Source: Psychromonas arctica DSM 14288
GTDB lineage: Bacteria; Pseudomonadota; Gammaproteobacteria; Enterobacterales; Psychromonadaceae
Direction: 5' to 3'
NCBI RefSeq assembly: GCF_000482725.1
Contig: NZ_KI519481.1
Location: 94,801 to 158,800, forward strand
DNA: 64,000 nucleotides
In this document: positions 20,111-28,130 of the stretch, piece by piece
Numbering within the stretch: the stretch's first letter is position 1
Layout: each line of letters begins with the position of its first letter
Position numbers and translations under genes: made by a program
The notes under the pieces: model-generated
Seen by the model: only the letters and a program-made list of their open reading frames with translations
Told to the model about the DNA's origin: nothing
Database searches by the model: none

Positions 20111-20399
20111 AACATCACCTTAATTTCTTGGAGTAGGATTACTTACAAAATTTATTTTTACGTCTGTCTCATTACGTTGATTACATCCAATGACATATCT
20201 TTATCAGTGGATTAACGCTTGATGAGCAGCAGGTGATTTTTATCCTAGACCTCTAAAATTTGTGCGTATTGAACTTTTACGACACGGGTTTTTTATGGGG
20301 TTAATAATCGTTCTGTTGTTACTAGGAGTGAATTTAATTGGCATTAGGTTTGCAGATAGGAGAGATATCTTAGGCATTTTTAATAAATGGAATTTATAC
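20111..20399. promoter_or_regulatory. Divergent promoter region of the amine cluster and its AraC regulator
   Basis: About 290 bases between two divergent genes, expected to hold both promoters and the regulator site. I see no clear palindrome. The frame of the plus-strand gene is open from 20262 (GTG), but that extension looks non-coding. Confidence 0.4.
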
Positions 20400-21233
20400 A
20401 TGTCAACTAATTCACTTGTTAGTCATCTCGCTCGAATTCGCTCTAAACAACCTTGGTTAGTGATGAATGCAGCAGAGAAATTTTCGGTATCTGGGTCTAA
20501 TCACAAATCGATTTCTCATTTCTATAGTTTTCAACCGAAAGCATCCGTAGAGCAGACTTTTGCGATCCCAGATGGTTGTGTCGATATACTCTTTGATTGT
20601 AATGGCAGTACCCCAAATGCAGCTGTATTTGGGACTCCGTTGGAAGCAATAACCATTGAATTAAATAAAGATCATCGATACTTTGGCGCGCGATTTGTAT
20701 CTGGTGTGATGCCAGATTTTTTAGATTTATCTGCCGCTGAATTAATAGGGCGTCATTACGATCTGTTAGATGTTGTTCCTCAAGCAAATCAATTATTTAA
20801 TGAAATTGTTAACAGTACCGATTTCTCTCAACAAGTAGCGTTTTTTGGACAATTTATTGAAAGACAAAATGAACGAAAACCGTCAATGTTAACGGCACAA
20901 GTCTTACGTAATATTTATGACAGTGAAGGGGCGGTTCGCATTAATGAGCTAGAAGAGAAAACAGGCTACAGTGCGCGTACTTTACAGCGACAGTTTGGAG
21001 CTGATATGGGCATGTCTCCCAAAGCTTTCTGTCGCATTGTTCGTTGTCAGTCTGCTGTTTATGGACTTAATCACCGAGAAAAAGTCACTTTTTCTGACTT
21101 AGCTTGTGACTTAGGTTTTAGCGACCAATCACATTTTTTAAGAGAGTTTAAAAAGCTTGTTAATGCCACACCATTAGATTATTTAAACCGAGTAAAGCAT
21201 CAAAATTACTTAGGAGGTATACAATATTTATGA
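20400..21233 (+). CDS. AraC-family transcriptional regulator
   Basis: A 277-residue regulator. The C-terminal AraC domain has both helix-turn-helix units: RINELEEKTGYSARTLQRQFGADMGMSPKAF and TFSDLACDLGFSDQSHFLREFKKLVNATPLDYL. The N-terminal half has an IPDGCVDILFD block typical of one class of AraC sensors. The frame extends upstream to 20262 with a hydrophobic stretch, but ATG 20400 gives a normal cytoplasmic start. It is divergent from the oxidase cluster, so it is probably its activator. Confidence 0.85.
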   Translation: MSTNSLVSHLARIRSKQPWLVMNAAEKFSVSGSNHKSISHFYSFQPKASVEQTFAIPDGCVDILFDCNGSTPNAAVFGTPLEAITIELNKDHRYFGARFVSGVMPDFLDLSAAELIGRHYDLLDVVPQANQLFNEIVNSTDFSQQVAFFGQFIERQNERKPSMLTAQVLRNIYDSEGAVRINELEEKTGYSARTLQRQFGADMGMSPKAFCRIVRCQSAVYGLNHREKVTFSDLACDLGFSDQSHFLREFKKLVNATPLDYLNRVKHQNYLGGIQYL

Positions 21234-21346
21234 GCAATAAGAGTGCGTGGAGAGGATTTTTTGCACTAATGTTGTGCTCTTTATCAGTTTTATCAGCTTC
21301 ATCTGTGTATTGCTTTCAATGTTTACAAGATAAAATACCTAGTTAA
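21230..21346 (+). CDS. Small ORF, 38 residues, overlapping the araC-type stop
   Basis: The ATG overlaps the TGA stop of the AraC gene and has TAGGAGG upstream (spacing about 12 nt, longer than ideal). The peptide has a basic start (MSNKSAWRG), a hydrophobic core FFALMLCSLSVLSASS and three cysteines in all. It could be a tiny exported or membrane peptide made by translational coupling, or chance. No family recognised. Confidence 0.3.
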   Translation: MSNKSAWRGFFALMLCSLSVLSASSVYCFQCLQDKIPS

Positions 21347-21423
21347 AATTAACTATGCGATTGAAAAATTCTAGCTGACTAATTTTAGGTTGAAAACTAG
21401 CATCGAAGTAGCTAAAGCGAGGC

Positions 21424-21452
21424 ACAAAAAACCGCTCTCTAGGAGCGGTTTA
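21424..21452 (-). terminator. Terminator of the glycerol transporter operon
   Basis: Read on the minus strand, AACCGCTC and GAGCGGTT form a stem followed by TTTTTTG. It lies about 95 nt past the last gene of the operon. Confidence 0.8.
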
Positions 21453-21545
21453 TGTTGTAATGCGATGCTTTTATTGGGCTATCTAGCTTAAATTAGATTA
21501 ACTTAAATTACCCGATACTAGCGTTAGCATTTGCTGCCTTTTGAT

Positions 21546-23270
21546 TTAACCTGCGATCAAATCTTTATAAGCAATGGTTTTACCTGGTGGTTTCTCATTC
21601 GGTAATTTAGCTTTAGGTGAGCCAGGTTGATCCAACCAGTAAGACGCATCTTTTTCAGGATTTAAAACCGGGCCACATTCACCTTGTGCTTTACTTCGCT
21701 CTAAACGTGCCATCACTTTATCTTGCGCTTTAGCTAAACCGTCCATAGCTTCTTGTGCCGTTTTTTCACCGCTTGCTGCTTCAGCAACATATTGCCACCA
21801 TAGCTGTGCAAGTTTAGGGTAGTCTGGCACGTTAGTCCCTGTTGGTGTCCACTGTAAACGTGCTTGGCTACGATAGAACTCAACTAAACCACCTAGTTTT
21901 GGCGCTGCATCTGTCATTGCTTGTGAGTTAATATCTGACTCACGGATTGGCGTTAAGCCCACTAATGTTTTCTTCAGCGAGACGGTTTTAGACGTTACAA
22001 ATTGTGCATATAACCATGCAGCTTTACGTCTATCAACCGGTGTTGAATTTAAGAATGTCCAAGCACCCGCATCTTGATAACCTAGCTTCATACCTTCTTC
22101 CCAGTAAGGACCACGCGGAGAAGGGGCCATACGCCATTTAGGTGTACCATCTTCATTCACTACAGGTAAACCTGGTTTAACCATGTCAGCAGTAAAGGCG
22201 GTGTACCAGAATATCTGTTGTGCAATACTACCTTGTGCAGGAACAGGGCCTGACTCGCCGAACGTCATACCTGCAGCTTCTGGTGGCGCATATTTTTTCA
22301 ACCATTCTACGTATTTTGTGGTTGCGTAAACGGCCGCTGGGCCATTGGTTGCACCACCACGTGAAACGCTTGACCCAACAGGATTACATCCCTCTACACG
22401 AATACCCCATTCATCAACAGGAATACCATTTGGTAATCCTTTATCGCCGGCGCCAGCCATTGATAACCATGAATCGGTGAAACGCCAGCCTAAAGAAGGA
22501 TCTTTTTTACCGTAGTCCATGTGTCCATAGATCCGTTTGCCGTCAATTTCTTTCACTTTTTCAGAGAAGAATTCAGCAATATCTTCATAAGCTGACCAGT
22601 TTAATGGTACACCTAACTCGTAACCGTATTCACTTTTAAATCTTTTCTTAAGATCTGGACGTTCAAACCAATCGGCACGGAACCAATATAGGTTAGCAAA
22701 CTGTTGAGTCGGTAATTGGTAGATTTTTCCATCGGGACCGGAGGTAAAGCTTAAGCCAATAAAATCATCTATATCCAACGTTGGTGATGTAACTGCTTTG
22801 CCTTCACCTTTCATAAAGTCACTAATAGGAACAACTTTACCATAGCGGAAATGCGTACCAATTAGGTCTGAATCATTAACATAAGCATCGTAGATATTAC
22901 GCCCTGATTGCATCTGGGTCTGTAGCTTTTCTACGACATCGCCTTCTTGAATTAAATCATGGTTTACTTTGATACCAGTAATTTCATAAAACGCTTGTGC
23001 TAGCTTTTTAGATTCATACTCATGTGTGGTTAGGGTTTCTGAAGCAACATTAATTTCCATACCACGGAAAGGTTTTGCTGCTTCAGTAAACCAGCTCATC
23101 TCATCTATTTGTTGCTTGTTAGTTAATGTTGATGGCGTAAATTCTGAGCTGATCCAATTGCTTGCAGAATCGCTGTATTGATCTGCTAATGCCAAGCTAC
23201 TGCATCCTGCTATCATGATAGCAACGCTTAAGCGGCCAAGTTTAAATACTGATTTCTTGTTATCAAACAT
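21546..23270 (-). CDS. glpV: Glycerol-type ABC transporter substrate-binding protein (GlpV)
   Basis: Periplasmic solute-binding receptor, 574 residues, longer than most sugar receptors and typical of the GlpV/DUF-type glycerol receptors. The N-terminus has a basic stretch and a hydrophobic segment ending in ALA, a Sec signal (a Cys in IMIAGCSS could also suggest a lipoprotein). The repeated tryptophan-rich ligand segments (YWFRADWFERP, GWRFTDSWLSMAGAG, WTPTGTNVPDYPKLAQLWWQYV) fit the family. It is the last gene of the glpSTPQUV order known from Rhizobium. Confidence 0.82.
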   Translation of the reverse strand: MFDNKKSVFKLGRLSVAIMIAGCSSLALADQYSDSASNWISSEFTPSTLTNKQQIDEMSWFTEAAKPFRGMEINVASETLTTHEYESKKLAQAFYEITGIKVNHDLIQEGDVVEKLQTQMQSGRNIYDAYVNDSDLIGTHFRYGKVVPISDFMKGEGKAVTSPTLDIDDFIGLSFTSGPDGKIYQLPTQQFANLYWFRADWFERPDLKKRFKSEYGYELGVPLNWSAYEDIAEFFSEKVKEIDGKRIYGHMDYGKKDPSLGWRFTDSWLSMAGAGDKGLPNGIPVDEWGIRVEGCNPVGSSVSRGGATNGPAAVYATTKYVEWLKKYAPPEAAGMTFGESGPVPAQGSIAQQIFWYTAFTADMVKPGLPVVNEDGTPKWRMAPSPRGPYWEEGMKLGYQDAGAWTFLNSTPVDRRKAAWLYAQFVTSKTVSLKKTLVGLTPIRESDINSQAMTDAAPKLGGLVEFYRSQARLQWTPTGTNVPDYPKLAQLWWQYVAEAASGEKTAQEAMDGLAKAQDKVMARLERSKAQGECGPVLNPEKDASYWLDQPGSPKAKLPNEKPPGKTIAYKDLIAG

Positions 23271-23378
23271 TCTCTGAGTCCTTTTATTAATTAAAGTGCT
23301 TATCGTCTATTTAATGAGGCACCTAACAGTGCCATAAAACATCCTTTTCGTAAGGCCTAAGGTACTCTCCTTGCCATG

Positions 23379-23651
23379 TCACCCCCATTTCATCACAATG
23401 AGCAACCAAATAATGGCTACTGTAAAGGGCAACCAGATAGTGAATTCTGTGAACCCGATAAACCCTAAATGAATAAATGCAGCGCTTAATAAACTGATAA
23501 ACAGTCTGTCGCCACGTGTTGTTTCCATTGGGAAAAATCCTTTCCTTGCGACACAAGGGCTAACGATTTCCCAATAAGTCATCCCAATCAGGATGCATGC
23601 AATCCCAATAAAGAATAATGCTGACGGTGTTGTCCAAGCCATCCAACTCAT
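23379..23651 (-). CDS. glpU: Small membrane protein of glycerol ABC transporter (GlpU, DUF2160)
   Basis: A 90-residue inner-membrane protein with two or three hydrophobic helices (TPSALFFIGIACILIGMTYW, LLSAAFIHLGFIGF, IWLPFTVAIIWLLIVMKWG). It sits between permease glpQ and receptor glpV, exactly where GlpU lies in Rhizobium-type operons. AGGAGA precedes the ATG. Its precise role in transport is not known to me. Confidence 0.78.
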   Translation of the reverse strand: MSWMAWTTPSALFFIGIACILIGMTYWEIVSPCVARKGFFPMETTRGDRLFISLLSAAFIHLGFIGFTEFTIWLPFTVAIIWLLIVMKWG

Positions 23652-23660
23652 ATCGTTCTC

Positions 23661-24461
23661 CTATACACGGCCAAGAGCAAAGCCCTTCGCCACGTGATTT
23701 CTAACAAACCAAATAACTAATACACCCGGTAAAATAGTGAGCACCCCAGCTGCGGCGAGTACTCCCCAATCAATACCCGATGCACTAACCGTTCTGGTCA
23801 TTACCGCCGCAATTGGTTTCGCGCTGACTGACGTAAGTGTTCTGGCTAGCAATAATTCCACCCAACTAAACATGAAGCAGAAGAAAGCTGTTACACCGAT
23901 ACCTGAACTAATTAACGGGATAAATATTTTGGTAAAAAACTTTGGAAAACTGTAACCATCGATATACGCGGTTTCGTCAATTTCACGTGGTACGCCAGAC
24001 ATGAAACCCTCTAAGATCCATACCGCGAGTGGCACGTTAAATAAACAATGCGCTAGAGCAACCCCGATATGGGTATCAAATAAACCCACCGATGAATAAA
24101 GCTGGAAGAATGGTAATAAAAATACTGCTGGTGGTGACATTCGATTCGTTAATAACCAAAAGAACAGGTGTTTATCACCAATAAAGCGAAAACGTGAGAA
24201 AGCATAAGCTGCAGGTAACGCGACCAATAGCGTGATCACCATATTCAACGATACGTAATAAATGGAGTTGATATACCCCATATACCAGCTAGCATCAGTA
24301 AAAATGGTCATATAGTTAGCAAACGTGAAATCATTTGGCCAAAAAGTTAGGGTGCCTAATATCTCTTGGTTGCTTTTAAATGACATCATTAACAGCCAAT
24401 AAAGCGGCAATAACAGAAACAAAATATACACGCTAAGGCCAATTGTTTTTTTCTTATTCAT
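23661..24461 (-). CDS. glpQ: Glycerol-type ABC transporter permease GlpQ
   Basis: Inner-membrane permease of 266 residues with six helices and the MalG-like N-terminus. The coupling loop is visible near EIDETAYIDGYSFPKFFTKIFIPLI. It lies 19 nt downstream of the companion permease. An AAGGATGGATTT ribosome-binding region precedes the ATG. Confidence 0.82.
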   Translation of the reverse strand: MNKKKTIGLSVYILFLLLPLYWLLMMSFKSNQEILGTLTFWPNDFTFANYMTIFTDASWYMGYINSIYYVSLNMVITLLVALPAAYAFSRFRFIGDKHLFFWLLTNRMSPPAVFLLPFFQLYSSVGLFDTHIGVALAHCLFNVPLAVWILEGFMSGVPREIDETAYIDGYSFPKFFTKIFIPLISSGIGVTAFFCFMFSWVELLLARTLTSVSAKPIAAVMTRTVSASGIDWGVLAAAGVLTILPGVLVIWFVRNHVAKGFALGRV

Positions 24462-24480
24462 AAATCCATCCTTATGCTGA

Positions 24481-25344
24481 TTATTTGTTGTCGCTATGAG
24501 TCATGGCGGTGTAGAACAACCAACTCACTAACAATATGATCAAGAAGTAAATGATAGAGAATGCACCCGCTGGGCCAATATCAAATTGTCCTACTGCCAT
24601 TTTGGTGAGCGCTTGGCTTAAGAAGGTTGTTGAATTACCTGGACCGCCACCGGTTAATACAAAAGGTTCGGTGTAAATCATAAAGCTATCCATAAAGCGT
24701 AATAACACGCCTATCAGCAATACACTTTTGAGTTTGGGTAGCTGGATATACCTAAACACAGCCCATGCGGATGCTCTATCAATACTCGCTGCTTGATAAT
24801 AAGCATCGGGAATTGCACGTAATCCAGAAAAAGACAACAGTGCGACCAGTGATGTCCAATGCCAAACATCCATTAATAAGACGGTTAACCAAGCATCAAT
24901 AGGGTTTGCTGCATAGTTGTAATCAATGCCAATCGCATTTAAAGCCCAGCCAAACAACCCAATATCTGCACGTCCGAATATTTGCCAAATAGTACCCACT
25001 ACATTCAATGGAACTAACAAGGGAAGGGCAAGTACCAATAAACTGATCACTGACCACTTGCCTGACTTAGGCATCATCAACGCGACACCAATACCTAACG
25101 GAATCTCAATCAGTAACACAGAACCTGAGAATATAAACTGTCTTACTAATGAGTCTTGTAGACGTGAGTCATTAAGTATTTCTCGATACCACTCAGTGCC
25201 AACAAAATAGCGAGTGCTGACATCGAAAATATCCTGTAACGAATAATTCACTACCGTCATTAAAGGCACAATGGCGCTGAAAGCTACCAATATAAATACT
25301 GGTAATACGAGGAACCAGGCTTTATTGGAATGGGGTTTATTCAT
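24481..25344 (-). CDS. glpP: Glycerol-type ABC transporter permease GlpP
   Basis: MalF-like inner-membrane permease. The coupling loop is DAYYQAASIDRASAWAVFRYIQLP. The frame is open to 25365, but the ATG at 25344 has AGGAGA at a 6-nt spacing, so it is chosen, giving 287 residues and an 8-nt overlap with glpT. The next upstream ATG sits too close to the ribosome-binding site. Confidence 0.82.
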   Translation of the reverse strand: MNKPHSNKAWFLVLPVFILVAFSAIVPLMTVVNYSLQDIFDVSTRYFVGTEWYREILNDSRLQDSLVRQFIFSGSVLLIEIPLGIGVALMMPKSGKWSVISLLVLALPLLVPLNVVGTIWQIFGRADIGLFGWALNAIGIDYNYAANPIDAWLTVLLMDVWHWTSLVALLSFSGLRAIPDAYYQAASIDRASAWAVFRYIQLPKLKSVLLIGVLLRFMDSFMIYTEPFVLTGGGPGNSTTFLSQALTKMAVGQFDIGPAGAFSIIYFLIILLVSWLFYTAMTHSDNK

Positions 25345-26440
25345 CGTCATTCTCCTTTTCAACAAGAAATTCGTCGATATACAGCATTAACCATTGTTCT
25401 GGAAAACTAATATAAGCACTTTGATGAGGTATTTTTTGATCCTCTTGTAAGCGCGCTTTAATGGAAACACCACCAAGTGTTAAACTAACAATTTTATAAG
25501 TTCCCAAATCCTCAACAAACTCAACGTTTGCTTGTTGTGCTTGTGAATTGGGTTTGTCCCAAACATGTACAAACTCGGGCCTAATACCTAGCTTGAGGTT
25601 ATTTGAGGTAGAGTGCTGTAGTGCTTTTTTCTCAGCAGCACTGAGTGGGAAGGCGATATCACCAAAACAAACGCCTTCTTTACAACGTTTTACTTCAAGA
25701 AAGTTCATGCCGGGACTGCCGATGAAGTAACCTACAAAGGTATGATTAGGTTGTTCAAATAATTCACGTGGGGTACCGAATTGAACTACTTGACCGCCGT
25801 ACATGAGTGCAATTTTATCGGCAAAGGTTGATGCTTCTAATTGGTCATGGGTAACGTAAACCATGGTCGTTTTGAACCTTTCATGGATTTGTTTTAATTT
25901 ACGTCTCAATTTCCACTTTAATTGTGGATCGATAACCGTTAACGGTTCATCAAATAAGATAGCTGAAACATCGTCTCGCACTAAACCTCGTCCCATGGAT
26001 ACCTTTTGTTTCTCATCTGCGGTAAGGTTCGCTGCTTTTTTATTTAGCACGTCTGTCAGTTCAAGAATCGCTGCTATCTCTGTGACTTTAGAGTTTATTT
26101 TGGCCACTCCTGCACCCATGTTTCTTAGTGGAAACGCTAAATTATCAAATACACTCATGGTGTCATAGACGACGGGGAACTGGAAAACCTGCGCGATATT
26201 ACGATCCTGTGGTGGGATATCATTGACACGCACCCCATCAAATAAAACATCGCCTTCGGAGGGTTTTAACAAACCTGAAATGATATTTAATAATGTCGAT
26301 TTACCACAACCTGATGGACCTAATAACGCAAAGGCACCGCCGTCATGCCAAATATGATCCATCTGTCGAATAGCATATTCAGGGGGATTGGCGGTGGTAT
26401 CATAGCTATGCGCTAATGATTTCAAATGAATTTCAGCCAT
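25337..26440 (-). CDS. glpT: Glycerol-type ABC transporter ATPase GlpT (degenerate signature)
   Basis: One of two different ATPases of the importer. Walker A GPSGCGKST (41-49), Walker B ILFDEP and the H-loop histidine in VTHDQ (His198) are intact. The signature motif, however, is LTADE (139-143) instead of LSGGQ. The C-terminus has a TOBE-type region. It overlaps glpS by 8 nt and glpP by 8 nt. Together with GlpS it probably forms an asymmetric heterodimer. Confidence 0.85.
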   Translation of the reverse strand: MAEIHLKSLAHSYDTTANPPEYAIRQMDHIWHDGGAFALLGPSGCGKSTLLNIISGLLKPSEGDVLFDGVRVNDIPPQDRNIAQVFQFPVVYDTMSVFDNLAFPLRNMGAGVAKINSKVTEIAAILELTDVLNKKAANLTADEKQKVSMGRGLVRDDVSAILFDEPLTVIDPQLKWKLRRKLKQIHERFKTTMVYVTHDQLEASTFADKIALMYGGQVVQFGTPRELFEQPNHTFVGYFIGSPGMNFLEVKRCKEGVCFGDIAFPLSAAEKKALQHSTSNNLKLGIRPEFVHVWDKPNSQAQQANVEFVEDLGTYKIVSLTLGGVSIKARLQEDQKIPHQSAYISFPEQWLMLYIDEFLVEKENDDE

Positions 26441-27533
26441 GGAAGTGATCCTCTATTCTGCGACTAGATGCTTGGATTAATTTTCCATCCTTTTCAAACA
26501 CATTCAGTTTGTGGGTAGGGACGTAGATTTTTATTTTTTCATCTACGTGATAGCTATGAACGCCGGATAAATGCAATACCATTTGGAAGTGTGCATTTCG
26601 AACATGTAAAAAGGTTTCTGAACCACTGATCTCTGCCACTTCCACCTGTACTGAAATTTCTAAGTCATCATCATTTTTTGGCAGTAAGCTTAAATGACTT
26701 GGACGTATACCAAATTGATATTCACCTGCTGATAAAGTATTCAACTCAGAGGTTAATGGGAAATGAATAGTATTATCAAAGGTCACTTCATTTTCAGTAA
26801 TATGTCCTTTGATCATATTGATAGGGGGTTCGTTGAATAAAGTCGCCGCAATCACGTTACAAGGTGAATGATAAGTTTCTGCTGTTGGCCCTGTTTGAAT
26901 AATCTGACCTTCGTGCAAAATCGTAGTGGTGCCGCCTAACGCTAATGCTTCATTAGGTTCCGTGGTTGCATACACCGCAATAGTGTTTCGTTGAGCAAAT
27001 AATTCACGCATTTCAATACGTAATTCTTCACGCAATTTATAATCTAAATTTACTAAGGGCTCATCAAATAAAATAAGATCTGCATCTTTGATTAAAGCAC
27101 GCGCCATCGCCGTTCTTTGCTGTTGTCCACCTGAAAGCTCTAATGGCAAACGTGATAAGAAGGGGGTGATACGTAGCATTTCAGCTATTTCCATTACTTT
27201 CTCTTTGATAGTTTTTTCTGATGCTTTGGCTAAGCGTAATGGGGATGCAATATTGTCGTATACACTCATATTCGGGTAATTAATGAATTGTTGATAAACC
27301 ATCGAGATATTTCGTTTTTGCACTGATACACCCGTCATATCAATACCGTGCATGAGAACGCGACCAGATGTCGGTTTTTCTAACCCCGCCATCAAACGCA
27401 TTAAGCTTGTTTTACCAGATAAAGTGCGTCCTAGTAATACATTAAAGGAACCTGGCTCAAAGGTCAGGTTGGCTTTATTAATGTAATACTGGCCATCTAC
27501 AATCTGTGTCACATTTTCCAATGTCAGGGACAT
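26433..27533 (-). CDS. glpS: Glycerol-type ABC transporter ATPase GlpS (no H-loop histidine)
   Basis: First gene of the operon and second ATPase. It has a non-standard Walker A GRTLSGKT (35-42), an intact signature LSGGQ (133-137) and Walker B LILFDEP (154-159), but the H-loop reads VYATTEPNEA, with Thr191 where histidine is expected. The C-terminal TOBE-type region is present. The promoter upstream is of the sigma-54 type. The name follows the Rhizobium glpSTPQUV order. Confidence 0.85.
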   Translation of the reverse strand: MSLTLENVTQIVDGQYYINKANLTFEPGSFNVLLGRTLSGKTSLMRLMAGLEKPTSGRVLMHGIDMTGVSVQKRNISMVYQQFINYPNMSVYDNIASPLRLAKASEKTIKEKVMEIAEMLRITPFLSRLPLELSGGQQQRTAMARALIKDADLILFDEPLVNLDYKLREELRIEMRELFAQRNTIAVYATTEPNEALALGGTTTILHEGQIIQTGPTAETYHSPCNVIAATLFNEPPINMIKGHITENEVTFDNTIHFPLTSELNTLSAGEYQFGIRPSHLSLLPKNDDDLEISVQVEVAEISGSETFLHVRNAHFQMVLHLSGVHSYHVDEKIKIYVPTHKLNVFEKDGKLIQASSRRIEDHFHG

Positions 27534-27617
27534 AGCGCGATAATCTCCATTTAGTTACAACGAAATAAAACAAGGTACCGTTAAATTTCACTATTTGATT
27601 AACATATCAGTGTGTAT

Positions 27618-27633
27618 AGCGAAATCCATGCCA
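27618..27633 (-). promoter_or_regulatory. Sigma-54 (-24/-12) promoter of glpSTPQUV
   Basis: On the minus strand TGGCATGGATTTCGCT matches the consensus TGGCACG-N4-TTGCW at all but two positions and keeps the GG-N10-GC spacing exactly. The -12 element lies 85 bp before the glpS start. Confidence 0.8.
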
Positions 27634-27725
27634 AAAAAAAATTGTCGATAAGTTGTTGATATTAATTATTTTATTTTGTTTTGTGGGGGTGCGGTGAAAG
27701 TGTTCAATTTTTAATAAAATGAGCG

Positions 27726-27755
27726 AGTTGTTAACTATGTGAACAAGTTGTTAAC
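27726..27755. promoter_or_regulatory. Candidate activator-binding repeats upstream of the sigma-54 promoter
   Basis: AGTTGTTAAC occurs at 27726-27735 and again at 27746-27755, 20 bp apart (about two helical turns) and about 95-120 bp upstream of the -24 element, where enhancer-type sites for sigma-54 activators usually lie. Confidence 0.5.
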
Positions 27756-28130
27756 GGAAATGAGTGATCTGAGTCGTTTAATCTCAATATTGTGTTTAAT
27801 GGTCAAACTTGTCGCATCATTGATAAAAGGTAATCAATGATGCTGAGAAGCATTACGTTATAAAATAAAATAATTTATGTGTTTGTTTTTATTGTTATTA
27901 ATTTATTTTTTATCTGTTTTTATGAGCATTAAATAAAAAAATTACGCATTGATAGAATAACGTCAGCCATCGCAGAACTTAGTTTTACTCCCTTATTTGT
28001 TATATTTTTGTGATCGATAATCTGTCTTTGTTAAAAGATTCTAATCATACTGTGCTTCCTGAAAATTTCATCGCCTATATTTTTTCTTCTATACGGGTAT
28101 ACCATTTAGTTTCATTCAAAAGGGAATATC

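Larger units (their letters stand above)
27534..28130. other. Divergent intergenic region, glpS / acoR-type activator
   Basis: About 600 AT-rich bases. It holds the sigma-54 promoter (27618-27633) and a pair of direct repeats (27726-27755). Between 27780 and 28130 I find nothing else convincing, although the activator's own promoter must be there. Confidence 0.6.

Noticed and set aside
20262..20399. N-terminal extension of the AraC regulator with a hydrophobic stretch
   Set aside because: It would put a membrane helix before a cytoplasmic regulator; ATG 20400 gives the family start.
23323..23556. A 77-codon frame overlapping glpU
   Set aside because: It runs in another frame of glpU and its terminator-side gap; composition is not protein-like.
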